The translations under genes were made by a program, and so were the position numbers. The notes beneath the pieces are model-generated. The model searched no databases. It saw only the letters and a program-made list of their open reading frames with translations, and was not told where the DNA came from. Source: Noviherbaspirillum suwonense (GTDB lineage Bacteria > Pseudomonadota > Gammaproteobacteria > Burkholderiales > Burkholderiaceae_D). From it: a stretch of DNA of 64,000 bases. Below are positions 9,224 to 18,380 of this stretch, in pieces. Every line of letters starts with the position of its first letter. Position 1 is the stretch's first letter. The DNA lies in contig NZ_FXUL01000001.1 of assembly GCF_900182955.1 (NCBI RefSeq), positions 62,001-126,000 on the forward strand. The letters run 5' to 3'.

Positions 9224-9967
9224 TCAAAACACTGGCAGCATCTCCGGCCCGCGCTCGCGCAGCACCTTGCGCGCCGCCGCATAGTCGGGAAAGACCGACG
9301 CCACCAGCGCCCAGAAACGCGGGCTGTGGTTCATCTCGCGCAGGTGCGCCAGTTCGTGCGCGATCACGTAGTCGATCTGCGCCTGGCCGAAATGCACCAG
9401 CCGCCAGTTCAGCCGGATGATGCCCTTGGCCGTGCACGAACCCCACTGGGTACGCGCCGACGTCAGCTTGAATGCGCAGTACTGCACGCCCAGCTGCATC
9501 GCATACAGCGGCAGGCGCTGCGCGAAAAGGGCATGCGCCTGCCGCTGCAGCCAGTCGCGGACGGTATCCTTCAGCGCCTGCTCCTGCGCGCCTTCGGGCA
9601 GGTGGACAGCCAGCTCGCCGGCGCTTTCGTCATGGTGCACGGCCACGCTGTGGGCCGACGCCGGCCGCACCCGCAGCGTCAGCGCGCCGCCGAGATAGGG
9701 CAGGCGGGCGCCGTCGCGCCATTCCATCTGCTGCCGGGCGCGCTCGACCGCGCGTTCCCCGCGCTCCTGCAGCTTGGCCAGTATCCACGTTTCCTTGCTG
9801 TGGATCGCCAGCTCGATGTCGCGCAGCAGCACCCAGCGCGGGGCGGTGACGCGCAGGCCGCTGTCGCTGATCACGAAACCGATGGTGCGCCGGGTCGAGC
9901 GCTGCAGCGTGTAGTCGATCTGCTTGCTGCCCAGTTGCAGCCGGCGCTGGCCATTCACCGCAGTCAC
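9224..9967 (-). CDS. YgjP-like zinc metallopeptidase (DUF45/M48-type)
   Basis: A 247-residue predicted cytoplasmic metal-dependent hydrolase. The C-terminal half carries the zinc motif HELAHLREMNHSPRFW (HExxH plus downstream His). Before it is the family segment TRTQWGSC-type (SARTQWGSCTAKGIIRLNWRLV). The start is uncertain: GTG at 9967 overlaps the plsC stop (GTGA) and suggests coupling; a GTG three codons later is the alternative. The open frame runs much further upstream only as a shadow of plsC. The substrate is unknown. Confidence 0.8.
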   Translation of the reverse strand: MTAVNGQRRLQLGSKQIDYTLQRSTRRTIGFVISDSGLRVTAPRWVLLRDIELAIHSKETWILAKLQERGERAVERARQQMEWRDGARLPYLGGALTLRVRPASAHSVAVHHDESAGELAVHLPEGAQEQALKDTVRDWLQRQAHALFAQRLPLYAMQLGVQYCAFKLTSARTQWGSCTAKGIIRLNWRLVHFGQAQIDYVIAHELAHLREMNHSPRFWALVASVFPDYAAARKVLRERGPEMLPVF

Positions 9968-10734
9968 CTGATAGGCGCTGCCGCGGCGGGCGTGCGTTCG
10001 GACGCATAGACCGCCGGCGAGATGACCCGCATCTCGGACTCGATCCAGGTCTCCACCTTCTGCATCAGCTCGTTGGCGGTGAGGCCTTCGGGCGAGATCG
10101 GCTTGCCGATCGACACGGTGATCAGGCCGGGCTTCTTGATGAAGGAATTGCGCGGCCAGCATTCGCCGGAGTTCATCGCGATGGGCACGACCGGCGTGTT
10201 GGTCTCGACCGCGAGCCGGGCGCCGCCGCCCTTGTACTTGCCCTGGCGTCCGACGGCGCTGCGCGTGCCTTCGGGGAACATGATGATCCACTGGCCGTCG
10301 GCCAGCCGGCGCCGGCCGTGGGCGACGATCTGCGCCATCGCGTCCTTGCCCTTGCTGCGGTCGATCGGGATCATGCGCAGCAGCGCGATGCCCCAGCCGA
10401 AGAAGGGAATATAGGTGATCTCCTTCTTGAACACGTAGACCAGCGGCCGCGGCATGTTGCACAGGTAGAAGATGGTTTCCCAGGCCGACTGGTGCTTGGA
10501 CAGCAGCACCACCGGCGCGTCGGGAAGGTTCTCGTAGCCGCGCACTTCATAGCGGATGCCGCAAACCACGCGCGCGGCCCAGATCACGAACACGTTCCAT
10601 CGCGAGGTCCAGTAATAGCGGTTGGGATAGGACATCGGCGCGAACAGGAAGCACAGCGGCGCCCAGATCACGGTGGCGATCAACATCAGCAATGCAAACA
10701 CCAGCGAACGCAAAAACAGCATCAGGCGGGACAT
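9964..10734 (-). CDS. plsC: 1-acyl-sn-glycerol-3-phosphate acyltransferase
   Basis: A membrane-bound acyltransferase that converts lysophosphatidate to phosphatidate. The 256-residue product has an N-terminal hydrophobic region (residues 3-34). It has acyltransferase motif I as KHQSAWETIF near residue 79 (H-x4-E rather than H-x4-D), then IPFFGWGIALLRMIPIDRS and motif III FPEGTRSAVG near 153. The motif I variant occurs in other proteobacterial PlsC proteins, so activity is still expected. It follows gmhB and overlaps the downstream protease gene. Confidence 0.92.
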   Translation of the reverse strand: MSRLMLFLRSLVFALLMLIATVIWAPLCFLFAPMSYPNRYYWTSRWNVFVIWAARVVCGIRYEVRGYENLPDAPVVLLSKHQSAWETIFYLCNMPRPLVYVFKKEITYIPFFGWGIALLRMIPIDRSKGKDAMAQIVAHGRRRLADGQWIIMFPEGTRSAVGRQGKYKGGGARLAVETNTPVVPIAMNSGECWPRNSFIKKPGLITVSIGKPISPEGLTANELMQKVETWIESEMRVISPAVYASERTPAAAAPIR

Positions 10735-10771
10735 TCAATCTCCATGGGTTATCAATCGCGTCGCCGGGGCA

Positions 10772-11368
10772 TCATGCCTGCCGGCGCCGGCCATCCTTTT
10801 GCGGCGTGATTTCGTCGACCGGCAGCGGCTTGCTGTCCTTTAGCAGGCTGTCGACCACGCTGGCAAGGTCGGAAAAGACCAGCGTGCCGGGCGGCAGGCC
10901 GCCCTTGGCGCGGGTGCGCTCGCCCTTGCCGGTCAGGACCAGGTAGGGCACGCAGCCGACGCCGTAGCCGGCCTGCAGGTCGCGCAGCGAGTCGCCGACA
11001 TTGGGGACGCCCTTCAGGCTGACGTTGAAGCGGCTGGCGATGGTCTGCAGCATGCCGGGCTTGGGCTTGCGGCAGTCGCAGTTGTCGTCGGCCGCATGCG
11101 GGCAGTAGAAGATGGCGTCGACATCGGCGCCGGCCTGGTGCGCGGCCGCGTGCAGCTTCTGGTGGATGGCGTTGAGCGTCTTGACGTCGAACAGGCCGCG
11201 CGCGATGCCGGACTGGTTGGTCGCTACCACGACCCGGTAGCCGGCCTGGTTCAGGCGCGCGATCGCTTCCAGCGAGCCGGGTATCGGCACCCATTCCGCC
11301 GGCGACTTGATGAAGTCGTCGGAGTCCTGGTTGATGACGCCGTCGCGGTCCAGAATAATCAGCCTCAT
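10772..11368 (-). CDS. gmhB: D-glycero-beta-D-manno-heptose 1,7-bisphosphate 7-phosphatase
   Basis: HAD-family phosphatase that removes the 7-phosphate during ADP-heptose synthesis for the LPS inner core. The 198-residue product starts MRLIILDRDGVIN (the DxD nucleophile/acid pair). It then has VATNQSGIARG and the zinc-binding Cys/His loop with CPHAADDNCDCRKPKPGML around residues 93-111. A late GDSLRDLQAG supplies the Mg2+-binding Asp. It lies 11 bases after glyS and before plsC. Confidence 0.93.
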   Translation of the reverse strand: MRLIILDRDGVINQDSDDFIKSPAEWVPIPGSLEAIARLNQAGYRVVVATNQSGIARGLFDVKTLNAIHQKLHAAAHQAGADVDAIFYCPHAADDNCDCRKPKPGMLQTIASRFNVSLKGVPNVGDSLRDLQAGYGVGCVPYLVLTGKGERTRAKGGLPPGTLVFSDLASVVDSLLKDSKPLPVDEITPQKDGRRRQA

Positions 11369-11379
11369 GCGTGCTCCGG

Positions 11380-13476
11380 TCAGGCGGCCAGCTTGGAAAT
11401 GTCGGCCACGCGGTTCATCATGCCGTGCAGTTCCGACAGCAGCGCGATGCGGTTGTTGCGCAGGCTGGCATCCTCGGCCATCACCATCACGTCGTTGAAA
11501 AACGCGTCGACATCGCCGCGCAGCCGCGCCAGCCCCTTCAGCGTGGCGGCAAAGTCGCCGCTTGCGTAGGCGGCGTCGACGGTGGGCTTCAGGCTGCTCA
11601 TCGCCGCATGCAGGCCCTGCTCGGCGTTCTCCTGCAGCAGCCCGGCCTGCACCGCGGCGCCGGCCACGTCGGCCTTCTTCAGGATATTGGTGATGCGCTT
11701 GTTGGCCGCGGCCAGCGCCTCGGCTTCCGGCAGCGCGGCGAATGCCTGCACCGCCTGCAGGCGCAGCACGATGTTGTCCAGCAGTTGCGGCTGCTGGGCG
11801 ACGACGGCCTCCACCTCGTTCTGGGTGAAGCCGCGCTCGCGCAGCAGGCCGCGCAGCCGGTCGTACAGGAAGGCGGTGACGTCGGCCACCGGGTCCTTGA
11901 AGTTGGTGTTGCCGGCGAACAGCGCGGCGGCGGCCTGCAGCAGCGACGACAGCGCCAGCGGCAGGCGCTTCTCGACCAGCATGCGCAGCACGCCCAGCGC
12001 ATGGCGGCGCAGCGCGAACGGGTCCTTGTCGCCGGTGGGCGCGAGGCCGATGCCCCAGATGCCGACCAGGGTTTCGAGCTTGTCGGCCAGCGCCACGACG
12101 GTGCCGGTCATGGTGGACGGCAGCGCGTCGCCGGCGAAGCGCGGCTGGTAATGCTCGGAAATCGACAGCGCGACTTCTTCGGGCTCGCCGTCATGGCGGG
12201 CATAGTAGGTGCCCATGATGCCCTGCAGCTCGGGGAACTCGCCGACCATGTCGGTCAGCAGGTCGGTCTTGGCCAGCATCGCCGCGCGCGCGGCCAGGTC
12301 GCCGTCGGCGCCCAGCATGCCGGCGATCTCGACCGCCAGCGCGGTGACGCGGCCGGTGCGTTCGCCCTGCGTGCCCAGCTTGTTGTGATAGACGACATTG
12401 GCCAGGCCCGGCACGCGGTCGGCCAGCTTCTTCTTCTTGTCCTGCTCGAAGAAGAACTTGGCGTCCGACAGGCGCGGGCGCACCACGCGCTCGTTGCCGG
12501 AAATGATGTGGACGGGATCGGCGGTCTCCAGGTTGGAGACGATCAGGAAACGCGAGCGCAGCTTGCCGGCGGCATCGGTCAGCGCGAAATATTTCTGGTT
12601 GGTCTGCATGGTCAGGATCAGGCATTCCTGCGGCACCGCCAGGAATTCATCCTCGAAATGGCAGGCATAGACCACCGGCCATTCGACCAGCGCATTGACT
12701 TCGTCGAGCAGCGACTCCGGCATCAGGATGCTGTCCTCGCCGGCGGCGGCCACGAGGCCGGCGCGGATGCGTTCGCGGCGCGCCTCGACGCCCGGGATCA
12801 CCCGACCCTCGGTTTCCAGCGTGGCCGCATAACTGTCGGCATGGCCGATCACGATTTCGCCGGGCGCGAGGAAGCGGTGGCCCAGGGTCACGTTGGACGC
12901 GTCCAGTCCCAGCAGCGAGATCGGCACGACCTGGTCGCCATGCAGCGCGATGAGCTTGTGCACCGGGCGCACGAACTGCACGGTGGCGCCGTCGGGCCGC
13001 TGGTAGCTCATCACCTTGGGGATCGGCAGCTTGGCGACCGATTCCTCCAGGCTGGCCTGCAGGCCGGATTGCAGCGGCGAGCCGGGCGCGGTGTAGGTGA
13101 AGAAAAAGCTGTCGGCCTTGCCGTCGGCGGCGCGTTCGAGCTGCTCCAGGCCGATCTGCGGGACGCCGGCGGTGGCAGCCAGCGCCGCGAGCTTCTTGCC
13201 CAGCGGCGCGCTCGGATTGCCCTGTGCGTCGAGCGCGACCGACACCGGCAGCACTTTCTCGCGGATGGACTTGTCGGGCGAGCCGGCGCGCACGCCGGTG
13301 ATGGTCACGGCAAGGCGGCGCGGGGTGGCATACGCGGTGTAGGCGGCGCCGTCGTTCAGGAAGGCGCGGTTTTTCAGGCCGTTGAAGAGGCCGGCGGCAA
13401 AGGCCGCGCCCAGCTTGGCCAGCGCCTTCGGCGGCAGTTCTTCGGTCAGCAGTTCGACGAGTAAGGTCTGATTCAT
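11380..13476 (-). CDS. glyS: Glycine--tRNA ligase beta subunit
   Basis: Beta subunit of the bacterial (alpha2beta2) glycyl-tRNA synthetase, which holds most tRNA contacts. The 698-residue product begins [19 protein letters not shown]. It contains the beta-subunit hallmark segments, including FLIVSNLE and the [24 protein letters not shown]-like segment, and ends in a helical anticodon-binding region. I start at the ATG at 13476; an upstream in-frame TTG at 13491 is less likely. It follows glyQ by 27 bases, so the two are co-transcribed. Confidence 0.97.
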   Translation of the reverse strand: MNQTLLVELLTEELPPKALAKLGAAFAAGLFNGLKNRAFLNDGAAYTAYATPRRLAVTITGVRAGSPDKSIREKVLPVSVALDAQGNPSAPLGKKLAALAATAGVPQIGLEQLERAADGKADSFFFTYTAPGSPLQSGLQASLEESVAKLPIPKVMSYQRPDGATVQFVRPVHKLIALHGDQVVPISLLGLDASNVTLGHRFLAPGEIVIGHADSYAATLETEGRVIPGVEARRERIRAGLVAAAGEDSILMPESLLDEVNALVEWPVVYACHFEDEFLAVPQECLILTMQTNQKYFALTDAAGKLRSRFLIVSNLETADPVHIISGNERVVRPRLSDAKFFFEQDKKKKLADRVPGLANVVYHNKLGTQGERTGRVTALAVEIAGMLGADGDLAARAAMLAKTDLLTDMVGEFPELQGIMGTYYARHDGEPEEVALSISEHYQPRFAGDALPSTMTGTVVALADKLETLVGIWGIGLAPTGDKDPFALRRHALGVLRMLVEKRLPLALSSLLQAAAALFAGNTNFKDPVADVTAFLYDRLRGLLRERGFTQNEVEAVVAQQPQLLDNIVLRLQAVQAFAALPEAEALAAANKRITNILKKADVAGAAVQAGLLQENAEQGLHAAMSSLKPTVDAAYASGDFAATLKGLARLRGDVDAFFNDVMVMAEDASLRNNRIALLSELHGMMNRVADISKLAA

Positions 13477-13503
13477 TTTTATCGTGGTCAACAGGGCAGT
13501 GGA

Positions 13504-14415
13504 TCAGGCGGCGGCGCGGCTGTCGCCGCACATCGGGAAGCCCAGCGTTTCGCGGGATTCGTAATAGGCCTGGGCCACCGCGCGCGACAGGTTGCGGATG
13601 CGGCCAATATAGGCTGCGCGCTCGGTCACCGAGATCGCGCCGCGGGCGTCGAGCAGGTTGAACGTGTGCGCGGCCTTCAGGATCATTTCGTAGGCCGGCA
13701 GGGTCAGCGGCACGGCCAGCAGGCGCTTGGCTTCGGCTTCGTAATTGGTAAACAGCGAGAACAGGAACTCGGCGTTGGAATGCTCGAAGTTGTAGGTCGA
13801 CTGCTCGACCTCGTTCTGGTGGAACACGTCGCCGTAGGTCAGCTTCTTTGTCACCCCATGTTCTTCCCGGGTGGTCCACACCAGGTCGTACACGTTTTCC
13901 ACGCCCTGCAGGTACATCGCCAGCCGCTCGATGCCGTAGGTGATCTCGCCCAGCACCGGCTTGCAGTCAAGGCCGCCGACCTGCTGGAAATAGGTGAACT
14001 GCGTCACTTCCATGCCGTTGAGCCAGACTTCCCAACCCAGTCCCCAGGCGCCCAGCGTCGGGTTTTCCCAGTCGTCCTCGACGAAGCGCACATCGTTCTG
14101 CGTCAGGTCCAGGCCCAGCGCCTTCAGCGAGCCGAGATAGAGGTCGAGGATGTTTTCCGGGGCTGGCTTCAGCACCACCTGGTACTGGTAGTAGTGCTGC
14201 ATCCGGTTCGGGTTTTCGCCGTAGCGGCCATCCTTGGGCCGGCGCGACGGCTGCACATAGGCGGCCCGCCATGGCTCCGGCCCGATCGCGCGCAGGAAGG
14301 TCGCGGTGTGCGAGGTGCCGGCGCCGACTTCCATGTCGTAGGGCTGCAGAAGCGCGCAACCCTGCGCGTCCCAGTACTCTTGCAGGGTGAGGATGACTTG
14401 TTGAAATGTGAGCAT
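13504..14415 (-). CDS. glyQ: Glycine--tRNA ligase alpha subunit
   Basis: Catalytic alpha subunit of glycyl-tRNA synthetase. The 303-residue product begins [34 protein letters not shown], with class II motifs around [22 protein letters not shown] (about residues 56-77) and the [18 protein letters not shown] segment near 160. The length is standard. It is the first gene after the large intergenic palindromic element and probably starts the glyQ-glyS-gmhB-plsC transcript. Confidence 0.97.
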   Translation of the reverse strand: MLTFQQVILTLQEYWDAQGCALLQPYDMEVGAGTSHTATFLRAIGPEPWRAAYVQPSRRPKDGRYGENPNRMQHYYQYQVVLKPAPENILDLYLGSLKALGLDLTQNDVRFVEDDWENPTLGAWGLGWEVWLNGMEVTQFTYFQQVGGLDCKPVLGEITYGIERLAMYLQGVENVYDLVWTTREEHGVTKKLTYGDVFHQNEVEQSTYNFEHSNAEFLFSLFTNYEAEAKRLLAVPLTLPAYEMILKAAHTFNLLDARGAISVTERAAYIGRIRNLSRAVAQAYYESRETLGFPMCGDSRAAA

Positions 14416-14552
14416 ATTATTTTTCTGCTGGCGGGAGCAGGGAAGTGGTTGTTGCTGTGAGGCGGAACGAAGGGTGGATTCTAGCGTTTTTTAGGCGCCT
14501 TCGGCGAAATGGGGGTGGCCAATGGCGCATTAGGCAGTTAGCCCCGCGCAGC

Positions 14553-14585
14553 GACCGTTGCAGTTGCAGTTGCAGTTGCAGTTGC
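14553..14585 (+). repeat. GTTGCA hexamer tandem repeat
   Basis: About five tandem copies of a GTTGCA/GTTGCC hexamer at the outer edge of the left arm of the palindromic element. The right arm ends at about 15242-15270 with the inverted equivalent, CGGCAA repeated about four times. Such short arrays may vary in copy number between strains. Confidence 0.8.
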
Positions 14586-15028
14586 CGTTGGTTTTTGAAG
14601 TGGCCTTTGACGTGGATCCCCGTTAGACGGCGACGCGTCGCCAGAGACTGAAACGGATAAAGAAGCGTCGGCTGTCTGAGCGCAGCGAGTTTCCGACGCT
14701 TCCCGTTTCAGTCCCTGGCGGCGCGTGCAGTCCGTGCGCAGCACGGACCGCCGTCGTAGGGGCCGCCTTTTTTGCCCCACTTTTTTGGCGGAGCAAAAAA
14801 GCGGGTCGGCTGCCGGGCCGAACACCCGGCTATTCCCCACGGCAGTGAAGCCTCAATGTTTCATCCGTCAGCAGACGCAGCATCGGCGCCTTGCGCTGTG
14901 GCGCGTGTTCCTGACGTGCAGCCGTCGCAAACTGCAGAAGCGGCTTCGCGACAGTACGCCGGCTGGCGGATGAAGCAATACCGGCTGGCCTGCCGGACGA
15001 CCTAGCCGGGTTTCGGCCCGGCAGCCGA

Positions 15029-15060
15029 CCTACTTCTCTTGCTTCGCCAAGAGAAGTAGG
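15029..15060. repeat. Perfect 13-bp hairpin inside the palindromic element
   Basis: Arms CCTACTTCTCTTG (15029-15041) and CAAGAGAAGTAGG (15048-15060) with a 6-base loop. A matching but diverged hairpin on the left arm is TTTTTTG/CAAAAAA at about 14781-14800. The TTCTCTTG...CAAGAGAA core resembles a hairpin often seen in intergenic DNA of beta- and gammaproteobacteria, from memory. It may act as a terminator. Confidence 0.7.
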
Positions 15061-15304
15061 CAAGAGAAGGCGACCCCGGAGATGCCGCCCCGCTGCGCGG
15101 GGTGCCCACGCCGCTGGCACCGAAATCGGGAAGCGTCCGAAACTCGCTTCGCTCAGACAGCGGACGCTTCTTTATCCGATTTCGGCACCAGCGACGTGGC
15201 GTCATCAACGGGGATTCACGTCAAAAGCCGCGTCAAAAACAACTGCAACGGCAACGGCAACGGCAACGGTCGCTGCCGGGGGCGTCAGCTGCAACCGCAA
15301 CTGT

Positions 15305-16840
15305 CTACGATTTTTGCTCGCGCCGCCTGAGCCAGATAGCACCCAGCAGCAGCACCGCCGCCGTCAGCACCGGCACGTTGCCCAGCAATATATACGGCGT
15401 ATAGCCGCTCATGCCCTGCACCTGTCCCGACAGCACATCCTTCGTATAGGGCTGCAGCTGCGCCTGCACCCGGCCGCGGGCGTCGACGATGGCGGTGGCG
15501 CCGGTGTTGGTCGCGCGCAGCATCGGGCGGCGGGTCTCCAGCGAGCGCATCTGCGAGATCTGCAGATGCTGCGGCAGCGCGATCGAGTCGCCGAACCAGG
15601 CGATGTTGGAGACGTTGAGCATCATGGTCGGCTGCGGCCGGCCGGAGAAATAGCTGGCGGCGATCTGGTCGGCGATTTCCTCGCCGAACAGGTCTTCGTA
15701 GCAGATGTTGGGCAGCACCCACTGGCCGGCCGCGCTGAACGGCGCCTGCACCACCGCGCCGCGGGTGAAGTCGCCGAGCGGGATATGCATCATGTCGACG
15801 AACCAGCGGAAGCCCGGCGGGATGAATTCGCCGAAGGGCACCAGGTGATGCTTGTCGTAGCGGTAGTTCCGCGCGCCGTCCATGCCCAGCCCCAGCAGGC
15901 TGTTGGCATAGCTGCCTGGCCCGTCGCTGACCGGCACGCCGACCAGCAGGTTGCTTTTCGACTGGCGGGCAAAGGTCGCGAGCAGCTCCAGGTAATCGGG
16001 CGGCAGCGCATGCGCCATCATCGGCAGAGCGGTCTCGGGCGTGGCGATCAGGTCGGCGCGGGCCTCGGTCAGCATGTCGTGGTACAGCGCCAGCGTGTCG
16101 TTCGCGGTGTCCGGGTTGAACTTCATTTCCTGCGGCACGTTGCCCTGCAGCAGCCGCACCGAGATCGGCCGGCCGTGCGGGCTGGTCCAGGCCAGCTGGT
16201 CCAGCGCGAGGCCGGCGACCATCACCGCCGCGCCCAGCGCCAGCGCCAGCCGGCGGCGTCCGGCAAACGCCAGCACCGCGCAGGCCGCCAGCAGCGCCGC
16301 CAGCCAGCCTATGCCGTAGACGCCGACGAGCGGCGCATAGCCGGCCAGCGGGCTGCTCACATGCGCATAACCGGACACGATCCAGGGAAAGCCGGTCGCG
16401 ACCCAGTTGCGCAGCCATTCGCTGATCGCCCAGAGCGGCGGGTAGACCAGCAGCAGCGTCGCAGCCGGCGACAGCGCGCAGCGCAGCCGCAGCCAGGTGC
16501 CGGCGGCCATCGCCATACCGGCATACAGGGCCATGGCCGCCGACAGCAGCAGCACCGCGGCAATCGCCATCGGGCCGGGCAGGCCGCCGTAGTCGTGCAG
16601 GCTGGTGTAGAGCCAGTGGGTGCCGGCGACCATCCAGCCGAAGCTGAAGCTCCAGCCGACCAGCGCGCTGCGGCGCACCGCGGTCTGCGCGACCGCCAGC
16701 CACAACAGCACGGCGAGGCTGGCGATCTGCACCGGCCACCAGGTCAGCGGCGCAAAGGACAGGACGGCGGTGGCGCCGGCCAGCATCGCCCACAGCGGCG
16801 ACCAGCGCGACAGGGCAGGGGACAGGGTTTCGGAAGGCAT
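15305..16840 (-). CDS. lnt: Apolipoprotein N-acyltransferase
   Basis: Inner-membrane enzyme adding the third acyl chain to lipoproteins. The 511-residue product has six or so N-terminal membrane segments (about 10-205), then a periplasmic nitrilase-fold domain. Catalytic residues are visible: Glu in IATPETALPM, Lys in the KHHLVPFGEFIPP segment, and Cys in PNICYEDLFGEE. A C-terminal membrane segment and a basic RRREQKS tail follow. The ATG at 16840 (MPSETLSPALSRW) was chosen because residues further upstream are not membrane-like or conserved. It follows corC, as in many proteobacteria. Confidence 0.95.
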   Translation of the reverse strand: MPSETLSPALSRWSPLWAMLAGATAVLSFAPLTWWPVQIASLAVLLWLAVAQTAVRRSALVGWSFSFGWMVAGTHWLYTSLHDYGGLPGPMAIAAVLLLSAAMALYAGMAMAAGTWLRLRCALSPAATLLLVYPPLWAISEWLRNWVATGFPWIVSGYAHVSSPLAGYAPLVGVYGIGWLAALLAACAVLAFAGRRRLALALGAAVMVAGLALDQLAWTSPHGRPISVRLLQGNVPQEMKFNPDTANDTLALYHDMLTEARADLIATPETALPMMAHALPPDYLELLATFARQSKSNLLVGVPVSDGPGSYANSLLGLGMDGARNYRYDKHHLVPFGEFIPPGFRWFVDMMHIPLGDFTRGAVVQAPFSAAGQWVLPNICYEDLFGEEIADQIAASYFSGRPQPTMMLNVSNIAWFGDSIALPQHLQISQMRSLETRRPMLRATNTGATAIVDARGRVQAQLQPYTKDVLSGQVQGMSGYTPYILLGNVPVLTAAVLLLGAIWLRRREQKS

Positions 16841-16931
16841 CCGTGCAGATTCGGGTAAGGGTTGGCGTTGCGGGCGGGCATGGCTGCGGCGCTGCGCGGC
16901 GGCAGCGCCGGTGCGGCCGGGACGGCCGTCG

Positions 16932-17825
16932 TCAGAGATTGTCTTCGTCCTGGACGGCGGCCTGCTGCGGCAGTTTTTCCACCAGCAGCACATGCACCTG
17001 CCGGGCGTCGGCCCGCATGACTTCGAAGCGCAGGCCGGCCAGGTCGAAGGTTTCGCCCTTGCGCGGCATGCGGCCCAGGTGGCCGGCGATCAGGCCGCCG
17101 ATGGTGTCGACGCCCTCGTCGGCGAAATGGCTGCCGATCGCGTCGTTGAACTGCTCGATCTCGGTCAGCGCCTTGACCCGCCAGCGCGGGCCGAGCGGGC
17201 CGTCCTTGAGCGCGAGGATGTTGTCCTCTTCCTCGTCGAAGTCGTATTCGTCCTCGATGTCGCCGACGATCTGCTCCAGCACGTCCTCGATGGTGATCAG
17301 GCCGGCGACGCCGCCGTACTCGTCGACCACCACCGCCATGTGGTTGCGGTTGGCGCGGAAATCGCTCAGCAGCACGTTCAGGCGCTTGGCCTCGGGAATG
17401 AAGACCGCCGGGCGCAGCATGCCGCGCACGTCGAACGATTCCTCGGCGTAATACCGCAGCAGGTCCTTGGCCAGCAGGATGCCGACCACGCGGTCGCGTT
17501 CGCCGTCGACCGCCGGGAAGCGCGAGTGCGCGGTTTCGAGCACCAGCGGCATCCAGGCCTCGATCGGCTTGCTGATGTCGACCATGTCGACCTGCGAGCG
17601 CGGGACCATGATGTCGCGCGCGGCCAGGTCGGAAACCTGGAACACGCCCTCGATCATCGACAGCGCGTCGGCGTCGATCAGGTTGCGTTCATGCGCGTCA
17701 TGCAGGATTTCCAGCAGTTCGGCGCGATTTTCTGGCTCGGGGGAAATGAGTGCGGTCAGGCGTTCGAGCAGTGACCGGTGGGGTTTGGCGTCAGGGAGTT
17801 TGGCGCTACTGGGATAGTCTTGCAT
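16932..17825 (-). CDS. corC: CorC/HlyC-family CBS-domain protein
   Basis: A 297-residue cytoplasmic protein of the CorC (YbeX) family, linked to Mg2+/Co2+ homeostasis and to ribosome-related functions. The first 60 residues (RSLLERLTALISPEPENRAELLEILHDAHERNLID) form the typical N-terminal helix region. Two CBS domains follow (about 70-190, starting near ARDIMVPRSQVDMV and ending with VDEYGGVAGLITIEDVLEQIVGDI). A C-terminal transporter-associated domain carries the TIGGLIAGHLGRMPRKGE segment. There are no membrane helices. It lies between ybeY and lnt. Confidence 0.93.
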   Translation of the reverse strand: MQDYPSSAKLPDAKPHRSLLERLTALISPEPENRAELLEILHDAHERNLIDADALSMIEGVFQVSDLAARDIMVPRSQVDMVDISKPIEAWMPLVLETAHSRFPAVDGERDRVVGILLAKDLLRYYAEESFDVRGMLRPAVFIPEAKRLNVLLSDFRANRNHMAVVVDEYGGVAGLITIEDVLEQIVGDIEDEYDFDEEEDNILALKDGPLGPRWRVKALTEIEQFNDAIGSHFADEGVDTIGGLIAGHLGRMPRKGETFDLAGLRFEVMRADARQVHVLLVEKLPQQAAVQDEDNL

Positions 17826-17915
17826 ATGGCGTATTGCCGTCGTTTTGGTGGGGAATAGGATACAACAAATGGCTGGACCGCCAACATTTCTGCCGGGCGG
17901 CCTTGAGGCGGCGCA

Positions 17916-18380
17916 TCAGCCCTGGCGTTCGAGGTAGGGGTTGGCGATGCCCAGTCCGGCCAGGATCTCGATTTCCAGCGCCTCCATTTCAGTCGCCTCG
18001 GCATCGTCCTCGTGGTCGTAGCCCTGCGCATGCAGCACGCCGTGGACGACCAGGTGCGCTGCATGGTCGGCGATGCTCACGCCCTGTTCGGCGGCTTCCT
18101 TCTCCAGCACGTCGGTGCACAGGATGATGTCGGCCTGGGTGACCTCGGCTTCCTGCTCCTCGGTGTAGGCGAAGGTCAGCACATTGGTCGCGTAGTCCTT
18201 GCCGCGGTAATCGCGGTTCAGCGTGCGGCCTTCCTCGGCATCGACGAAGCGCAGCGTCAGTTCGGCCGGCGCCAGCAGCGCCGCCTGGACCCAGCGCCGC
18301 GCGTCGGCCCGTGCCACGTGCGCGCGGGCGCGCGGGTCGGCATATTGCAGCGACAGCGTGAGCTTATTTTTTGGCGGCAT
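17916..18380 (-). CDS. ybeY: Endoribonuclease YbeY (16S rRNA maturation factor)
   Basis: Zinc-dependent single-strand endoribonuclease for 16S rRNA 3' processing and ribosome quality control. The 154-residue product has the signature [14 protein letters not shown] near residue 115, giving the three zinc-binding histidines. It starts [15 protein letters not shown] at 18380, overlapping the end of phoH by 17 bases, which implies coupling. The frame is open further upstream but that part is a shadow of phoH. Confidence 0.95.
   Translation of the reverse strand: MPPKNKLTLSLQYADPRARAHVARADARRWVQAALLAPAELTLRFVDAEEGRTLNRDYRGKDYATNVLTFAYTEEQEAEVTQADIILCTDVLEKEAAEQGVSIADHAAHLVVHGVLHAQGYDHEDDAEATEMEALEIEILAGLGIANPYLERQG

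Larger units (their letters stand above)
14540..15290. repeat. Long imperfect palindromic element between glyQ and lnt
   Basis: The 889 bases between glyQ and lnt hold no gene. Most of it folds on itself about an axis near 14,912. The outer arms both carry a GTTGC(A/C) hexamer run (14556-14585; inverted at 15242-15270), then similar blocks read inward. Examples are ATAAAGAAGCGTC near 14658 matched inverted near 15160-15175, and GGTCGGCTGCCGGGCCGAA near 14804 matched inverted near 15011-15030. TTTCATCCGTCAG near 14859 matches inverted CTGGCGGATGAAG near 14963. The arms are diverged but clearly homologous. Short frames inside it look spurious. Confidence 0.75.

Noticed and set aside
14556-14585. 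GTTGCA tandem repeat considered as the start of a CRISPR array
   Set aside because: The unit is six bases with no spacers, and the only partner is the inverted array at the other arm; no cas gene is present.
14445-15330. Several 60-100 codon frames inside the glyQ-lnt interval
   Set aside because: They lie in the arms of the long palindrome and appear in mirrored pairs, so they arise from repeat structure and not from protein coding.
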